This document shows positions 22,174 through 32,891 of a stretch of DNA of 64,000 nt, in pieces. The position numbers and the translations under genes are program-made. Below the pieces are notes generated by a model that made no database searches, was not told the origin of the DNA, and was given only the letters and a program-made list of their open reading frames with translations. The stretch spans positions 334,755,407 to 334,819,406 of the forward strand of contig NC_053390.1 in assembly GCF_905171765.1 (NCBI RefSeq), given 5' to 3'. Source of the DNA: Bufo bufo (Eukaryota > Chordata > Amphibia > Anura > Bufonidae). Every line of letters begins with the position of its first letter. Within the stretch, counting starts at the first letter, position 1.

Positions 22174-22748
22174 GTACATTTAACCATCAATAGTGTGGTT
22201 ATTTTTTGCTATATCCTACATCAGGGTCAAGCTTTCATCAAGTGCATTTAACCATCAATAGTGTGGTTATTTTTTTGGCCATATACTACATCAGGGGCAA
22301 GCTGACCTTGTCACCCAAGTGCATTTAACCATCAATAGTGTGGTTATTTTTGCTATATCCTACATCAGGGTCAAGCTTTCATCAAGTGCATTTAACCATC
22401 AATAGTGTGGTTATTTTTTGCTATATCCTACATCAGGGTCAAGCTTTCATTAAGTGCATTTAACCATCAATAGTGTGGTTATTTTTTGGCCATATACTAC
22501 ATCAGGGGCAAGTTGAGCCTGTCACCCAAGTGCATTTAACCATCAATAGTGTGGTTATTTTTTGGCCATATACTACATCAGGGGCAAGCTGACCTTGTCA
22601 CCCAAGTGCATTTAACCATCAATAGTGTGGTTATTTTTTGCTATATCCTACATCAGGCTCAAGCTTTCATCAAGTGCATTTAACCATCAATAGTGTGGTT
22701 ATTTTTTGGCCATATACTACATCAGGGGCAAGTTGAGCCTGTCACCCA
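22174..22748 (+). repeat. 68/76-bp two-type tandem array, hAT-B1 leader
   Basis: The shared part GCATTTAACCATCAATAGTG starts units at about 22174, 22242, 22319, 22386, 22454, 22530, 22606 and 22674. The short form ends GGGTCAAGCTTTCATCAA (about 68 bp). The long form ends GGGGCAAGCTGACCTTGTCA and CCCAA (about 76 bp). The order is short, long, short, short, long, long, short, long. Confidence 0.88.
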
Positions 22749-23950
22749 GCGCCTAAAAAATAGGCCTCACATTTATATTAATCCAAATCTGTCATTACTG
22801 CTTTAGCTGGTCAAGTTATTTTTAGTGACCGTCAAAGCACAGTTTTTGTTCTGGGTTGAAAAACAATTCCCAAATTTGCAATTCTCAAAATTAGTGGTTT
22901 CTGCTGTATCAGGTCTACTTTAAATCTATCCCTAAAAGGGTATATTAGATTCAAGGTGCTGATAGGGTAATTCTCAAAATCTTAACACACACGCTACAGT
23001 GCAGATCCAAGTCTAATTCTGTGATTAAACGTATACCTGTCACCCAGCGCCTAAAAAATAGGCCTCACATTTATATTCATCCAAATCTGTACTGTTTTAG
23101 CTGGTCAAGTTATTTTTAGTGACCGTCAAAGCACAGTTTTTGTTCTGGGTTGAAAAACAATTCCCAAATTTGCAATTCTCAAAATTAGTGGTTTCTGCTG
23201 TATCAGGCCAACTTTAAATCTATCCCTAAAAGGGTATATTAGATTCAAGGTGCTGATAGGGTAATTCTCAAAACTTAACACACACGCTACAGTGCAGATC
23301 CAAGTCTAATTCTGTGATTAAACGTATACCTGTCACCCAGCGCCTAAAAAATAGGCCTCACATTTATATTCATCCAAATCTGTACTGTTTTAGCTGGTCA
23401 AGTTATTTTTAGTGACCGTCAAAGCACAGTTTTTGTTCTGGGTCGAAAAACAATTCCCAAATTTGCAATTCTCAAAATTAGTGGTTTCTGCTGTATCAGG
23501 CCTACTTTAAATCTATCCCTAAAAGGATATATTAGATTCAAGGTGCTGATAGGGTAATTCTCAAGAACTTCACACACACGCTACAGTGCAGATCCAAGTC
23601 TAATTCTGTGATTAAACGTATACCTGTCACCCAGCGCCTAAAAAATAGGCCTCACATTTATATTCATCCAAATCTGTACTGTTTTAGCTGGTCAAGTTAT
23701 TTTTACTGTCTGTCAAAGCACAGTTTTTGTTCTGGGTTGAAAAACAATTCCCAAATTTGCAATTCTCAAAATTAGTGGTTTCTGCTGTATCAGGCCTACT
23801 TTAAATCTATCCCTAAAAGGATATATTAGATTCAAGGTGCTGATAGGGTAATTCTCAAGAACTTCACACACACGCTACAGTGCAGATCCAAGTCTAATTC
23901 TGTCCGTAAACGTATACCTGTCACCCAGCGCTTAAATAATAGGCCTCAAA
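22738..23950 (+). repeat. 295-bp tandem array, hAT-B1 leader
   Basis: Units start with CCTGTCACCCAGCGCCTAAA at about 22738, 23036, 23329 and 23623, with a partial fifth unit at 23917. They are very similar to each other (small indels such as CTGTCATTACTGC versus CTGTACTG), so this array expanded recently. The last partial unit leads into the transposase start at 24120. No reading frame of note lies within it. Confidence 0.92.
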
Positions 23951-24119
23951 TTTATATTCAGCTAAATCTGTCATTACTGGTGTGCGTGTATTAGTGTAAT
24001 ACGGTACCTAAATAGATAGCCAGATAGACTTAGTGTTAGGTGTCTGTAAAAAAAGGCCTGAATTTGAATTCAATACATTGGCCCGAATAATATTTTTCTT
24101 ATTGTGGTGAACGGGAACA

Positions 24120-27100
24120 ATGAGGAAAACATCTAGTAAGGGACGCGGACGCGGACATGGTCGTGGTGGTGTTAGTGGACCCTCTGGTGCTGGGAGAGGA
24201 CATGGCCGTTCTGCCACAGCCACACGTCCTAGTGTACCAACTACATCAGGTCCCAGTAGCCGCCAGAATTTACAGCCGTATTTGGTGGGGCCCAATGCCA
24301 TTCTAAGGATGGTAAGGCCTGAGCAGGTACAGGCATTAGTCAATTGGGTGGCCGACAGTGCATCCAGCACGTTCACATTATCTCCCACCCAGTCTTCTGC
24401 AGAAAGCGCACAGATGGCGCATGAAAACCAAGCCCATCAGTCTGTCACATCACCCCCAATGCATATCAGGGAAACTGTCTGAGCCTCAAGTTATGCAGCA
24501 GTCTCTTATGCTGTTTGAAGACTCTGCTGCAGGGTTTCCCAAGGGCATCCACCTAGCCCTTCCCCAGGGGTGGAAGAGATAGAATGCACTAACGCACAAC
24601 CACTTAAGTTTCCTGATGATGAGGACATGGGAATACCACCTCAGCACGTCTCTGATGATGACTAAACACAGGTGCCAACTGCTGCGTCTTTCTGCAGTGT
24701 GCAGACTGAACAGGAGGTCAGGGATCAAGACTGGGTGGAAGACAATTCAGGGGACGATGAGGACCTAGACCCCACATGGAATGAAGGTTGTGCCACTGAC
24801 TTTCACAGTTCGGAGGAAGAGGCAGTGGTGAGACCGAGCCAACAGCGTAGCAAAAGACAAAGAGGGAGCAGTGGGCAAAAGCAGAACACCCGCCGCCAAG
24901 AGACTCCGCCTGCTACTGACCGCCGCCATCTGGGACCGAGCACCCCAAAGGCAGCTTCAAGGAGTTCCCTGGCATGGCACTTCTTCAAACAATGTGCTGA
25001 CGACAAGACCCAAGTGGTTTGCACGCTGTGCCATCAGAGCCTGAAGCGAGGCATTAACGTTCTGAACCTTAGCACAACCTGCATGACCAGGCACCTGCAT
25101 GCAAAGCAATGAACTGCAGTGGAGTAAATACCTTAAAAACAAGGAAGTCACTCAGGCTCCCCCTGCTACCTCTTCTGCTGCTGCCGCCTCGGCCTCTTCT
25201 GCTGCTGCCGCCGCCTCGGCCTCTTCCTCCGCCTCTGGAGGAACGTTGGCACCTGCCGCCAGCAAACATGGGATGTACCACCAACACCACCACCTGCGTC
25301 ACCAAGCATCTCAACCATGTCACACGGCAGCGTTCAGCTCTCCATCTCACAAACATTTGAGAGAAAGCGTAAATTCCCACCTAGCCACCCTCGATCCCTG
25401 GCCCTGAATGCCAGCATTTCTAAACTACTGGCCTATGAAATGCTGTCATTTAGGCTGGTGGACACAGACAGCTTCAAACAGCTCATGTCGCTTGCTGTCC
25501 CACAGTATGTTGTTCCCAGCCGCCACTACTTCTCCAAGAGAGCTGTGCCTTCCCTGCACAACCAAGTATCCGATAAAATCAAGTGTGCACTGCGCAACGC
25601 CATCTGTGGCAAGGTCCACCTAACCACAGATACGTGGACCATTAAGCACGGCCAGGGACGCTATATCTCCCTAACTGCACACTGGGTAGATGTAGTGGCG
25701 GCTGGGCCCCAGGCGGAGAGCTGTTTGGCGCACGTCCTTCCGCCGCCAAGGATCGCAGGGCAACATTCTTTGCCTCCTGTCTCCTCCTCCTCCTACTCAG
25801 CTTCCTCCTCCTCTTCTTCCACCTGCTCATCCAGTCAGCCACACACCTTCACCACCAACTTCAGCACAGCCCGGGGTAAACGTCAGCAGGCCGTTCTGAA
25901 ACTCATATGTTTGAAGGACAGGCCCCACACCGCGCAGGAGTTGTGGCGGGGTATAGAACAACAGACCGACGAGTGGTTGCTGCCGGTGAGCCTCAAGCCT
26001 GGCCTGGTGGTGTGCGATAATGGGCGAAATCTCGTTGCAGCTCTGGGACTAGCCGGTTTGACGCACATCCCTTGCCTGGCGCATGTGCTGAATTTGGTGG
26101 TGCAGAAGTTCATTCACAACTACCCCGACATGTCAGAGCTGCTGCATAAAGTGCGGGCAGTCTGTTCGCGCTTCCGGTGTTCACATCCTGCCGCTGCTCG
26201 CCTGTCTGCGCTACAGCGTAACTTCGGGCTTCCCACTCACCGCCTCATATGCGATGTGCCGACCAGGTGGAACTCCACCTTGCACATGCTGGACAGACTG
26301 TGCGAGCAGCAGCAGGCCATAGTGGAGTTTCAGCTGCAGCACGCACGGGTCAGTCGCACTGCGGAACAGCACCACTTCACCACCAATGACTGGGCCTCCA
26401 TGCGAGACCTGTGTGCCCTGTTGCGCTGTTTCGAGTACTCCACCAACATGGCCAGTGGCGATGACGCCGTTATCAGCGTTACAATACCACTTCTATGTCT
26501 CCTTGAGAAAACACTTAGGGCGATGATGGAAGAGGAGGTGGCCCAGGAGGAGGAGGAGGAAGAGGGGTCATTTTTAGCACTTTCAGGCCAGTCTCTTCGA
26601 AGTGAGGCCAGGTACAAATGTGGCCAGACAGGGCCCACTACTGGAGGACGAGGAGGACGAGGATGAGGAGGAGGTGGAGGAGGATGAGGATGAAGCAGGT
26701 TCACAGCGGGCTGGCACCCAACGCAGCTCGGGCCCATCACTGGTGCGTGGCTGGGGGGAAACACAGGACGATGACGATACGCCTCCCACAGAGGACAGCT
26801 TGCCCTTACCTCTGGGCAGCCTGGCACACATGAGCGACTACATGCTGCAGTGCCTGCGCAACGACAGCAGAGTTGCCCACATTTTAACGTGTGCGGACTA
26901 CTGGGTTGCCACCCTGCTGGATCCACGATACAAAGACATTGTGCCCACCTTACTTCATGCACTGGAGCGTGATAGTAAGATGCGCGAGTACAAGCGCACG
27001 TTGGTAGACGCGCTACTGAGAGCATTCCCAAATGTCACAGGGGAACAAGTGGAAGGCGAAGGCAGAGGAGGAGCAAGAGGTCGCCAACGCAGCTGTGTCG

Positions 27101-27516
27101 CGGCCAGCTCCTCTGAGGGTAGGGTTAGCATGGCAGAGATGTGGAAAAGTTTTGTCACCACGCCACAGCTAACTGCACCACCACCTGATACGGAACGTGT
27201 TAGCAGGAGGCAACATTTCAATAACATGGTGGAACAGTACCTGTGCACAACCCTCCACGTACTGACTGATGGTTCATCCCAATTCAACTTCTGGGTCTCT
27301 AAATTGTCCACGTGGCCAGAGCTAGCCTTTTATGCCTTGGTGGTGCTGGCCTGCCCAGCGGCCAGTGTTTTGTCTGAACATGTATTCAGCACGGCAGGGG
27401 GCGTCATTACAGACAAACGCAGCCGCCTGTCTACAGCCAATGTGGACAAGCTGACGTTCATAAAAATGAACCAGGCATGGATCCCACAGGACCTGTCCAT
27501 CCCTTGTGCAGATTAG
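24120..27516 (+). pseudogene. hAT-B1 transposase, long but frameshifted
   Basis: The start at 24120 gives MRKTSSKGRG followed by a Gly/Arg-rich N-terminus, then VRPEQVQALVNWVADSA. The BED-type finger is at about 25015-25110 (VCTLCHQSLKRG, TRHLHAKQ). The catalytic regions are TTDTWT (about 25623-25640), VCDNGRNLVAAL (about 26010-26045) and PTRWNSTLHMLDRL (about 26260). An acidic low-complexity stretch lies at 26520-26700. C-terminal SEHVFSTAGGVITDKR (about 27372-27420) carries the Glu that is catalytic in hAT enzymes. Frame changes are inferred near 24470, 25105, 25290 and 26590, plus a stop at 24663. The last 304 codons are open. It is decayed but the best-preserved hAT here. Confidence 0.88.
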
Positions 27517-27639
27517 ACATTAACTACCTCCCCTTAACAATATATTATTGTACTCCAGGGCACTTCCTCATTCAATCCTATTTTTATTTTCATTTTACCA
27601 TTATATTGCGGGGCAACCCAAAGTTGAATGAACCTCTCC

Positions 27640-29330
27640 TCTGTCTGGGTGCCGGGGCCTAAAAATATCTGACAGTGGCCTGTTCCAGTGGTGGGTGACA
27701 TTAAGCCTGATTCTTTGCTATGACATGAAGACTGATTCTGTGCTGACATGAAGCCTGAATCTCTGTTATAAGACCTCTCTCCTCTGCCTGGGTGCCTGGG
27801 CCTAAATATCTGATAATGGACTGTTCCAGTGTTGGGTGACGTAAAGCATGATTCTCTGCTATGACCTGCAGACTGATTCTCTGCTGACATGAAGCCTAAA
27901 TCTCTGTTATGGGACCTCTCTCCTCTGTCTGGGTGCCGGGGCCTAAAAATATCTGACAATGGACTGTTCCAGTTTTGGATGACGTAAAGCATTATTCTCT
28001 GCTATGACATGCAGACTGATTCTCTGCTGACATGAAGCCAGATTCTCTGTTACGGGACCTCCCTCCTCTGCCTGGGTGCCTGGGCCTAAATATCTGACAA
28101 TGGACTGTTCCAGTGTTGGGTGACGTAAAGCATGATTCTCTGCTATGACATGAAGCCTGATTCTCTGCTGACATGAAGCCAAATTCTCTGTTACGGGACC
28201 TCTCTCCTCTGCCTGGGTGCCTGGGCCTAAATATCTGACAATGGACTGTTACAGTGTTGGGTGACGTAAAGCCTGATTCTCTGCTATGACATGCAGACTG
28301 ATTCTCTGCTGACATGAAGCCAGATTCTCTGTTACGGGACCTCTCTCCTCTACCTGGGTGCCTGGGCCTAAATATCTGACAATGGACTGTTCCAGTGTTG
28401 GGTGACGTAAAGCATGATTCTCTGCTATGACATGCAGACTGATTCTCTGCTGACATGAAGCCAGATTCTCTGTTGCGGGACCTCTCTCTTCTGCCTGGGT
28501 GCCTGGGCCTAAATATCTGACAATGGACTATTCCAGTGTTGGATGACGTAAAGCATTATTCTCTGCTATGACATGCAGACTGATTCTCTGCTGACATGAA
28601 GCCAAATTCTCTGTTACGGGACCTCTCTCCTCTGCCTGGGTGCCTGGGCCTAAATATCTAAAAATGGACTGTTCCAGTGTTGGGTGATGTAAAGCATGAT
28701 TCTCTGCTTGGACATGCAGACTGATTCCCTGCTGACATGAAGCCAGATTCTCTGTTACGGGACCTCTCTCCTCTGCCTGGGTGCCTTGGCTTAAATATCT
28801 GACAATGGACTGTTCCAGCGTTGGGTGACGTAAAGCATGATTCTGTGCTATGACATGAAGCCTGATTCTCTGCTGACATGAAGCCAAATTCTCTGTTACG
28901 GGACCTCTCCTCTGCCTGGGTGCCTGGGCCTAAATATCTGACAATGGACTGTTACAGTGTTGGGTGACGTAAAGCCTGATTTTCTGCTATGACATGCAGA
29001 CTGATTCTCTGCTGACATGAAGCCAGATTCTCTGTTACGGGACCTCTCTCCTCTACCTGGGTGCCTGGGCCTAAATATCTGACAATGGACTGTTCCAGTG
29101 TTGGGTGACGTAAAGCATGATTCTCTGCTATGACATGCAGACTGATTCTCTGCTGACATGAAGCCAGATTCTCTGTTACGGGACCTCTCTCCTCTGCCTG
29201 GGTGCCGGGGACTAAATTTATGACAATGGACTGTTACAGTGGTGGGTGACGTAAAGCCAGATTCTCTGCTATGGCATGAAGAGACTGATTCTCTGCTGAC
29301 GTGAAGCCAGATTCTCTGCTATGGGACTTC
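27640..29330 (+). repeat. 141-bp tandem array in the hAT-B1 trailer
   Basis: About twelve units are anchored by CCTCTGCCTGGGTGCC, at about 27781, 27922, 28065, 28206 and 28347 and so on to 29186. Most spacings are 141 bp. Each carries GACTGTTCCAGTGTTGGGTG and ACTGATTCTCTGCTGACATG. Because 141 is a multiple of three, long minus-strand frames run through it; they are not genes. The array begins just after the transposase stop. Confidence 0.92.
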
Positions 29331-29496
29331 TGTCCAATTGATATTGGTTAATTTTTATTTATTTTATTTTTATTTTTATTCATTTACCTATCCACATTTG
29401 TTTGCAGGGGATTTACCTACATGTTGCTGCCTTTTGCAGCCCTCTAGCCCTTTCCTGGGCTGTTTTACAGCCTTTTTAGTGCCGAAAAGTTCGGGT

Positions 29497-29516
29497 CCCC
29501 ATTGACTTCAATGGGG
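29497..29516. repeat. Right-end hairpin of hAT-B1
   Basis: CCCCATT GACTTC AATGGGG is a perfect 7-bp stem with a 6-nt loop, about 110 bp from the right terminus. The same motif is found in hAT-B2 (near 43186-43203), A1 (206-221), A2 (near 19345) and A3 (55096-55112). Confidence 0.85.
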
Positions 29517-29699
29517 TTCGGGTTCGGGACGAAGTTCGGGTCGGGTTCGTATCCCGAACCCGAACATTTCCGGGAAGTTCGGCCGAACTTCTCGAACCCG
29601 AACATCCAGGTGTTCACTCAACTCTAGTCATCACTATTATCTTGTTATAGAACCAGCTTTATCCAAAAAGTAAGTGTATTAAAAAAATAACTACAAACC

Positions 29700-30064
29700 A
29701 TGCCAAAAGAGTTGAAAAGAAAATTTCTAAATAAAAAGGCTTCAATTCTAGCTTTACTGGCAGAGGGATACAATGAGTGTCAGGCTGCCTTCATCCTTAA
29801 AATATCGAAGACAGAGGTTCACAAGAACAAGGGCAATAAGCTAATATTGGGATCAACAAAGCTACAGACTGGCAGAGGGTGAAAAATTACTATCTACTGG
29901 ACTATTAAGACCACCACCTCATTCGAATCTTTCTTAACATTCGAAGGAGGACATCACGTAACCTACAAAAAGAATGGCAAGTGGAGCTGGAGTGAAATGC
30001 ATGGTGAGGACCCTTCAAAACCGGTTTCTAGAGGCAAGGCTGAAGCTAGAAAAAAAGACCTTCC
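29700..30064 (+). pseudogene. Tc1-D transposase, N-terminal piece
   Basis: An ATG at 29700 opens MPKELKRKFLNKKASILALL and continues with an HTH-like segment (AAFILKISKTEVHKN), then a TGA after QTGRG near 29879. Reading on in shifted frames recovers WQVEWSEMHGEDPSKP-like text near 29970-30020. The remaining pieces lie at 30726-30769, 32396-32500 and from 34802, separated by three younger insertions. It is an old, inactive Tc1-like copy. Confidence 0.7.
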
Positions 30065-30068
30065 TTAA

Positions 30069-30721
30069 AGGGAATCTGTCACCATCATATGGCCATATAC
30101 AGTGCTTACATTGTACTATAGCACACCTATACATGAATGTAATGGTACCTTTGTTATATTCTTTAGACTTGCAGAAGCTGGAAAAAAAAAGTTTAATTCA
30201 TATGCAAATGAGAACTCGCAAGTGCCCAGGGGTGGCGTTCACTGTTTTGGAGCCCAGACTGCTCTGCCTTTTTTCATTGTTCACCCCAGCCTCTGCCTAT
30301 GCCCGCCCTCCTATTCCCTTGCGTCATTCTTCGGTCAGGCTACATTGCCGCTGGTTTTGCACCTTTCGCCGGCACATGCGCAGTAGTTAAAGCAATGCAG
30401 CGCCAACAATGGGCATCGTAATGTGCATGCCCCGGCCCGGCAAGGCAGTGTGCAGGTGCGGGATATCAGCTGGACTGAAGGATGACGCAAGGGAATAGGA
30501 GGGTGGGCATAGGCAGAGGCTGGGGCGCGGAAACAATTAAAAAAGTAGAGCAGCATGGGCTCCAACACAGTGAACGCCGCCCCTGGGCATTTGCGAGTGC
30601 TCATTTGCACAGCTTCTACAAGTGCAAAGAAAAAGACAAATGTATCATTACATTCATGTATAGATGTGCTATAGGACAATGTAAGCACTGTATATGGCCA
30701 TATGGAGGTGACAGACTCCCT
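30069..30721. mobile_element. TTAA-flanked foldback element inside Tc1-D
   Basis: TTAA lies on both sides (30065-30068 and 30722-30725). The inverted ends are AGGGAATCTGTCACC on the left and AGGGAGTCTGTCACC on the right. The arms stay inverted for nearly 300 bp each (for example CATATGGCCATATACAGTGC near both ends, and GTGCCCAGGGGTGGCGTTCA with its complement), meeting at a short centre near 30390. TTAA flanks suggest a piggyBac-type non-autonomous element; a Harbinger type with a 3-bp duplication is the alternative. Confidence 0.7.
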
Positions 30722-30771
30722 TTAATGAGAAGCAAATTAGAGCCAGGTTAAAGTTTGCAAAAGACCATATA

Positions 30772-32393
30772 CAGTTGCAAGAAAAAGTATGTGAACCCTT
30801 TGGAATGATATGGATTTCTACACAAATTGGTCATAAAATGTGATCCGATCTTCATCTAAGTCACAACAATAGACAATCACAGTCTGCTTAAACTAATAAC
30901 ACACAAAGAATTAAATGTTACCATGTTTTTATTGAACACACCATGTAAACATTCACAGTGCAGGTGGAGAAAGTATGTGAACCCTTGGATTTAATAACTG
31001 GTTGAACCTCCTTTGGCAGCAATAACTTCAACCAAACGTTTCCTGTAGTTGCAGATCAGACGTGCACAACGGTCAGGAGTAATTCTTGACCATTCCTCTT
31101 TACAGAACTGTTTCAGTTCAGCAATATTCTTGGGATGTCTGGTGTGAATCACTTTCTTGAGGTCATGCCACAGCATCTCAATCAGGTTGAGGTCAGGACT
31201 CTGACTGGGCGACTCCAGAAGGTGTATTTTCTTCTGTTTAAGCCATTCTGTTGTTGATTTACTTCTATGCTTTGGGTCGTTGTCCAGTTGCAACACCCAT
31301 CTTCTGTTGAGCTTCAGCTGGTGGACAGATGGCCTTAAGTTCTCCTGCAAAATGTCTTGATACACTTGGGAATTCATTTTTCCTTCGATGATAGCAATCC
31401 GTTCAGGCCCTGATGCAGCAAAGCAGCCCCAAACCATGATGCCTCCACCACCATACTTCACAGTTGGGATGAGGTTTTGATGTTGGTGTGCTGTGGCTTT
31501 TTTTCTCCACACATAGTGTTGTGTGTTTCTTCCAAACAACTCAACCTTGGTTTCATCTGTCCACAGAATATTTTGCCAGTACTGCTGTGGAACATCCAGG
31601 TGCTCTTGTGCAAATGGTAAACGTGCAGCAATGTTTTTTTTGGACAGCAGTGGCTTCCTCTGTGGTATCCTCCCATGAAATTCATTCTTGTTTAGTGTTT
31701 TATGAATCGTAGATTCGCCAACAGGGATGTTAGCATATGCCAGAGACTTATGTAAGTCTTTAGCTGACACTCTAGGATTCTTCTTCCCCTCATTGAGCAG
31801 TCTGCGCTGTGCTCTTGCAGTCATCTTTACAGGACGGCCACTCCTAGGGAGAGTAGCAGTAGTGCTGAACTTTCTCCATTTATAGACAATTTGTCTTACC
31901 GTGGACTGATGAACAGCAAGGCTTTTGGAGATACTTTTATAACCCTTTCCAGCTTTATGCAAGTCAACAATTCTTAATCGTAGGTCTTCTGAGAGCTCTT
32001 TTGTATGAGGCATCATTCACATCAGGCAATGCTTCTTGTGAAAAGCAAACCCAGAACTGGTGTGTGTTTTTTTATAGAGCAGGGCAGCTGTAACCAACAC
32101 CTCCAATCTCATCTCATTGATTGGACTCCAGTTGGCTGACACCTCGTTCCAATTAGCTCTTGGAGATGTCATTAGTCTAGGGGTTCACATACTTTTTCCA
32201 CCTGCACTGTGAATGTTTACATGGTGTGTTCAATAAAAACATGGTAACATTTAATGCTTTGTGTGTTATTAGTTTAAGCAGACTGTGATTGTCTATTGTT
32301 GTGACTTAGATGAAGATCAGATCACATTTTATGACCAATTTGTGCAGAAATCCATATAATTCCAAAGGGTTCACATACTTTTTCTTGCAACTG
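30772..32393 (-). mobile_element. Tc1-A, complete Tc1-like transposon
   Basis: TA dinucleotides flank it (30770-30771 and 32394-32395). The inverted termini are CAGTTGCAAGAAAAAGTATG. The inner repeat TATGTGAACCC recurs at about 30973, and AGTCTAGGGGTTCACATAC near 32180, as in long-inverted-repeat Tc1 elements. Each arm holds the related stretch GTCACAACAATAGACAATCA. Length is 1,622 bp with one intact transposase. Both flanks carry Tc1-D coding sequence, so the insertion is younger than Tc1-D. Confidence 0.95.
30991..32016 (-). CDS. Tc1-A transposase, intact 341 aa
   Basis: The enzyme cuts and pastes its own element, binding the inverted repeats through paired helix-turn-helix domains and cleaving with a DDE RNase H-like fold. 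Residues 1-60 hold the first HTH ([20 protein letters not shown]), followed by the GRPVK hook near 60-64. A second HTH runs from about 65 to 120. The catalytic residues are Asp154 (WTDET), Asp245 (LDNDPKH) and Glu280 (SPDLNLIE), with 34 residues between the last two (DD34E). A glycine-rich box ([11 protein letters not shown]) lies at 187-197. It ends GGSTSY, typical of the family. There is no stop or frameshift over the family's usual length. The second ATG, one codon later, could also serve as the start. Activity is plausible but untested. Confidence 0.93.
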   Translation of the reverse strand: MMPHTKELSEDLRLRIVDLHKAGKGYKSISKSLAVHQSTVRQIVYKWRKFSTTATLPRSGRPVKMTARAQRRLLNEGKKNPRVSAKDLHKSLAYANIPVGESTIHKTLNKNEFHGRIPQRKPLLSKKNIAARLPFAQEHLDVPQQYWQNILWTDETKVELFGRNTQHYVWRKKATAHQHQNLIPTVKYGGGGIMVWGCFAASGPERIAIIEGKMNSQVYQDILQENLRPSVHQLKLNRRWVLQLDNDPKHRSKSTTEWLKQKKIHLLESPSQSPDLNLIEMLWHDLKKVIHTRHPKNIAELKQFCKEEWSRITPDRCARLICNYRKRLVEVIAAKGGSTSY

Positions 32394-32395
32394 TA

Positions 32396-32500
32396 GATTG
32401 GACTATAGAGGACTGGAATAAGGTAATCTTCTCTGATGAGTACAATTTTGAGCTTTGCCCAACACCAGAACATGTAATGGTTAGAAGGAAACCTGGAGAG
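32396..32500 (+). pseudogene. Tc1-D transposase, catalytic first-Asp piece
   Basis: Right of Tc1-A the old copy resumes as WTIEDWNKVIFSDEYNFEL and MVRRKPGE, containing the first catalytic Asp (FSDE). It is cut at 32501 by the hAT-C element, whose target duplication CTGGAGAG is Tc1-D coding sequence. Confidence 0.75.
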
Positions 32501-32788
32501 AAGTGTTAATCCCGAATATTCTAATCGCAAATTTTCATCGCGAATATCAGCACTTAAAGAATTTGCAAAGATGTAGAATATAGTGCTATATCTTCGTAAT
32601 AGCAAATATTCTAGATTTTTTTTTCATCAGTACCCTTCTGCTTCTTGTATTTGGGCCAATGAGATGGCTGCAATAGCGTTGTCTGAGCTTAGCAACATCC
32701 CTAGCAACCAATAGGAAAGTTGACTACCCCTTACTATAAAAAAAAACTCCCCAGCAGCCATTTTCTGCTGTTTTTTTGCAGTTCTGAG

Positions 32789-32819
<31 letters not shown>

Positions 32820-32891
32820 ATTGCTGTGCTCTGTGCTTTTATCTGGATCTTATTCCTTATCCAATTACATTAGATAGTTAGTTAGCTCATA

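Larger units (their letters stand above)
21645..29626 (+). mobile_element. hAT-B1, end-to-end complete 8-kb hAT
   Basis: The perfect 8-bp target duplication GTCATCAC (21637-21644 and 29627-29634) fixes both ends. The termini are TAGGGATGAGCGAAC and, read inward from the right, TAGAGTTGAGTGAAC. Both subterminal zones are packed with CCGAACCCGAAC/GTTCGGGTTCGG words. Order is left end, leader arrays (22174-22748 and 22738-23950), decayed transposase (24120-27516), 141-bp trailer array, then the right end with the hairpin at 29497-29516. At 7,982 bp it is far longer than a typical hAT, mainly because of the arrays. Confidence 0.92.

Noticed and set aside
27534..29159. Long minus-strand reading frames with repeated CFTSPNTGTVHCQIF text
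   Set aside because: They arise because the 141-bp array unit is a multiple of three; there is no start context, domain or conservation beyond the repeat.
29340..29410. Pyrimidine-rich tract ending TTTGCAGGGG as a 3' splice site of hAT-B1
   Set aside because: It lies after the transposase stop and trailer array, with no exon to splice to that I can see.
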